A stretch of DNA of 64,000 nucleotides from GCA-002722245 sp038154685 (GTDB lineage: Bacteria > Bacteroidota > Bacteroidia > Flavobacteriales_C > GCA-002722245). Under the pieces are notes generated by a model that was not told the DNA's origin, did not search any database, and saw nothing but the letters and a program-made list of their open reading frames with translations. Numbering within the stretch: position 1 is the stretch's first letter; every line of letters begins with the position of its first letter. The stretch is taken from the NCBI GenBank assembly GCA_038154685.1, contig JAYPYW010000001.1, positions 58,707 to 122,706 of the forward strand, given 5' to 3'. The position numbers were made by a program, and so were the translations under genes. Shown here in pieces: positions 62,452 through 64,000 of this stretch.

Positions 62452-64000
62452 ATGTTAAATTCAATCATTAAATTCTTTTTAGAAAACAAATTATTCACCT
62501 TTATTCTACTAACTCTCACTATTGTTTGGGGATTAGTTGTGGCACCATTTGATTGGGAGATTAAGGGCTTACCTAGAGACCCTATTGCGGTGGATGCGAT
62601 TCCCGATATTGGTGAGAATCAGCAAATTGTTTTTACCAAATGGCCTGGTAGGTCACCTCAGGATGTAGAAGACCAAGTTTCTTACCCTTTAACCACTGCC
62701 TTATTAGGTATTCCTGGTGTTAAAACCATCCGTTCATCATCAATGTTTGGAGTATCCAGCGTCTATGTGATTTTTGATGAAGATGTCGAATTTTACTGGA
62801 GCCGTAGTAGGATTTTAGAAAAGCTAAATGCACTGCCAAATGGATTATTACCTCAGGATGCTAATCCTACTTTAGGACCAGATGCTACAGCTTTAGGACA
62901 GATATTCTGGTACACGCTGCAAGCTCAAGATTCATTTGGAAATGTAGTTGGAGGATTCGATTTACAGGAGTTACGTACCATTCAGGATTACCAAGTTAAA
63001 TATGCTTTATCCTCTGCCGAAGGCGTAAGTGAAGTGGCGTCAATTGGGGGATTCGTTAAGGAGTACCAAATTGAAGTGAATCCATTGGCGATGAAGAATT
63101 ATGGCATCGCTTTACATCAGGTAATGAAAGCCGTTAGAGAATCCAATAAGGACATTGGAGCAAAAACAATTGAAATTAATAAAGCAGAGTATTTAGTTAG
63201 AGGATTAGGATACATTCAATCTCTTTCGGACATAGAAGAGGCTGTGATTAAGGTGGTTGATTTTGTGCCAATTAAAATTAAGGATGTAGCCAAAGTAACT
63301 GTTGGGCCAGCTGAAAGACGAGGGGTTTTAGATTTAAACGGAATGGAAGCTGTAGGTGGGGTTGTTGTTGCTCGATATGGTGAGAACCCTTTACAGACTA
63401 TTCAAAATGTTAAGGCTAAAATTACTGAGATAGAAAAAGGTTTGCCAAGTCGAAAATTGTCAGATGGTAGAGAAGCAACTGTTAAGATTGTTCCCTTTTA
63501 CGACCGAACAGAGTTAATTCAAGAAACACTTTACACACTTGAAGAAGCACTGATTTTAGAGATAATAATCACCATTTTGGTCATCATCGTCATGCTTCGA
63601 AACCTGAAAGCATCTGTAATAATTAGTAGCATTTTACCAGTTTCCATTTTAATGGTTTTCATCTCCATGAAACTGTTTAACTTGGATGCTAATATTGTAG
63701 CTCTTTCGGGTATTGCAATTGCCATTGGAACGATGGTAGATTTAGGAATAATACTCACTGAGAATGTAGTTAAAGAACTCCGTTTAGTTGAAGGTGAATA
63801 CAATTATAAAACTTCTTTAAAAGCAGTCTACAAGGCTTGCTCGGAAGTTTCGGGAGCTATTGTAACGGCAGTTTTAACAACAGTTATAAGCTTCCTCCCT
63901 GTATTCACAATGACTGCTGCTGAAGGAAAATTATTTGGTCCGTTAGCCTTCACTAAAACATCGGCTTTAATTGCTGCTTTAATCATTAGCTTACTGGTTC
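62452..64000 (+). CDS. CusA/CzcA-type heavy-metal efflux RND transporter, 3' end outside window
   Basis: The frame is open from the ATG at 62452 to the edge (516 full codons of the usual 1000-1400). The start LFTFILLTLTIVWGLVV is the first membrane helix. DAIPDIGENQQIVFTKWPG and SPQDVEDQVSYPL are hallmarks of the HME-RND group, and FWYTLQ is the CusA-type variant. The membrane-domain motif SGIAIAIGTMVDLGIILTENV carries the proton-relay Asp. With the HYC_CC_PP gene upstream, copper/silver or Zn/Co export is likely; the ion cannot be fixed from this part. Confidence 0.92.
   Translation, partial: MLNSIIKFFLENKLFTFILLTLTIVWGLVVAPFDWEIKGLPRDPIAVDAIPDIGENQQIVFTKWPGRSPQDVEDQVSYPLTTALLGIPGVKTIRSSSMFGVSSVYVIFDEDVEFYWSRSRILEKLNALPNGLLPQDANPTLGPDATALGQIFWYTLQAQDSFGNVVGGFDLQELRTIQDYQVKYALSSAEGVSEVASIGGFVKEYQIEVNPLAMKNYGIALHQVMKAVRESNKDIGAKTIEINKAEYLVRGLGYIQSLSDIEEAVIKVVDFVPIKIKDVAKVTVGPAERRGVLDLNGMEAVGGVVVARYGENPLQTIQNVKAKITEIEKGLPSRKLSDGREATVKIVPFYDRTELIQETLYTLEEALILEIIITILVIIVMLRNLKASVIISSILPVSILMVFISMKLFNLDANIVALSGIAIAIGTMVDLGIILTENVVKELRLVEGEYNYKTSLKAVYKACSEVSGAIVTAVLTTVISFLPVFTMTAAEGKLFGPLAFTKTSALIAALIISLLV

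Overview
The window looks like a chromosomal segment of a marine-type Bacteroidota (Flavobacteriales-like). The reasons are low GC, secreted proteins ending in type IX secretion (T9SS) sorting domains (one with a gliding-motility-associated C-terminus), many Bacteroidota-typical families (DUF2480, DUF2490, DUF3050, DUF6268-like, HYC_CC_PP, MbnP), and promoter candidates of the Bacteroidota form TTG-N20-TAnnTTTG. No insertion sequence, phage gene, rRNA or CRISPR array was seen. All calls come from reading the sequence; no database search was run.

Layout. 1-3875 (minus strand): the 5' part of a PSP1/RicT-like gene, an unknown lipoprotein and a universal stress protein. 3381-9789 (minus): a complete SUF Fe-S assembly operon in transcription order sufA-B-C-D-S-E, then a DUF59/SufT-like gene and DUF2480. 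9981-13697: a large membrane sensor fusing a two-component-type propeller, a predicted adenylate cyclase and a PDE-like HD domain. 13792-19598: an XRE regulator, a DinB-like protein, two T9SS-secreted proteins and two small lipoproteins, separated by strong hairpins and terminators. 19689-23537: an FMN reductase, and on the other strand a CarH-like MerR/B12 regulator behind two NAPE-PLD-like metallo-hydrolases and a 58-residue membrane protein. 23632-29414: an OmpA-type protein with its OmpA domain at the N-terminus, a methyltransferase and a MoxR-like ATPase/VWA pair. 29571-34975 (minus): an apparent seven-gene operon (Sua5, dihydroorotase-like, small membrane protein, DUF6671-like, BioD, DUF2490, DUF3050).

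35147-39832: glutathione peroxidase diverging from an arsenate-reductase-like phosphatase, a Pif1-like helicase with HRDC domain, and an acyltransferase. 39864-43190: an ECF sigma factor, a membrane protein combining an anti-sigma-like N-terminus with a C-terminal outer-membrane barrel, and a triple-repeat lipoprotein. The sigma gene and the lipoprotein gene share an identical-spacing promoter motif (CCCAACC-N17-TCTTAT), which suggests an autoregulated sigma factor and one target. 43352-51555: an AraC regulator and a 2440-residue T9SS adhesin with about 25 repeats, nine of them exactly 213 bp and nearly identical. 51869-55131 (minus): a copper-type cassette (small Cys protein, MbnP, MbnH-like di-heme peroxidase, outer-membrane protein). 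55371-58760: HrpB helicase and an outer-membrane barrel. 58939-61830: a CAT-anticodon tRNA, a T9SS CARDB-type protein, and a second, broken copy of the tRNA 3' end. 61960-64000: a HYC_CC_PP protein and the start of a CusA/CzcA heavy-metal efflux pump.

The most interesting signals are the cyclase/PDE-like fusion receptor, the sigma/anti-sigma-barrel/lipoprotein unit with its shared promoter, the MbnP/MbnH copper cassette, the B12-regulator/metallo-hydrolase cluster, the two-tempo repeat history of the giant adhesin, and the tRNA-end duplication flanking a secreted-protein gene.
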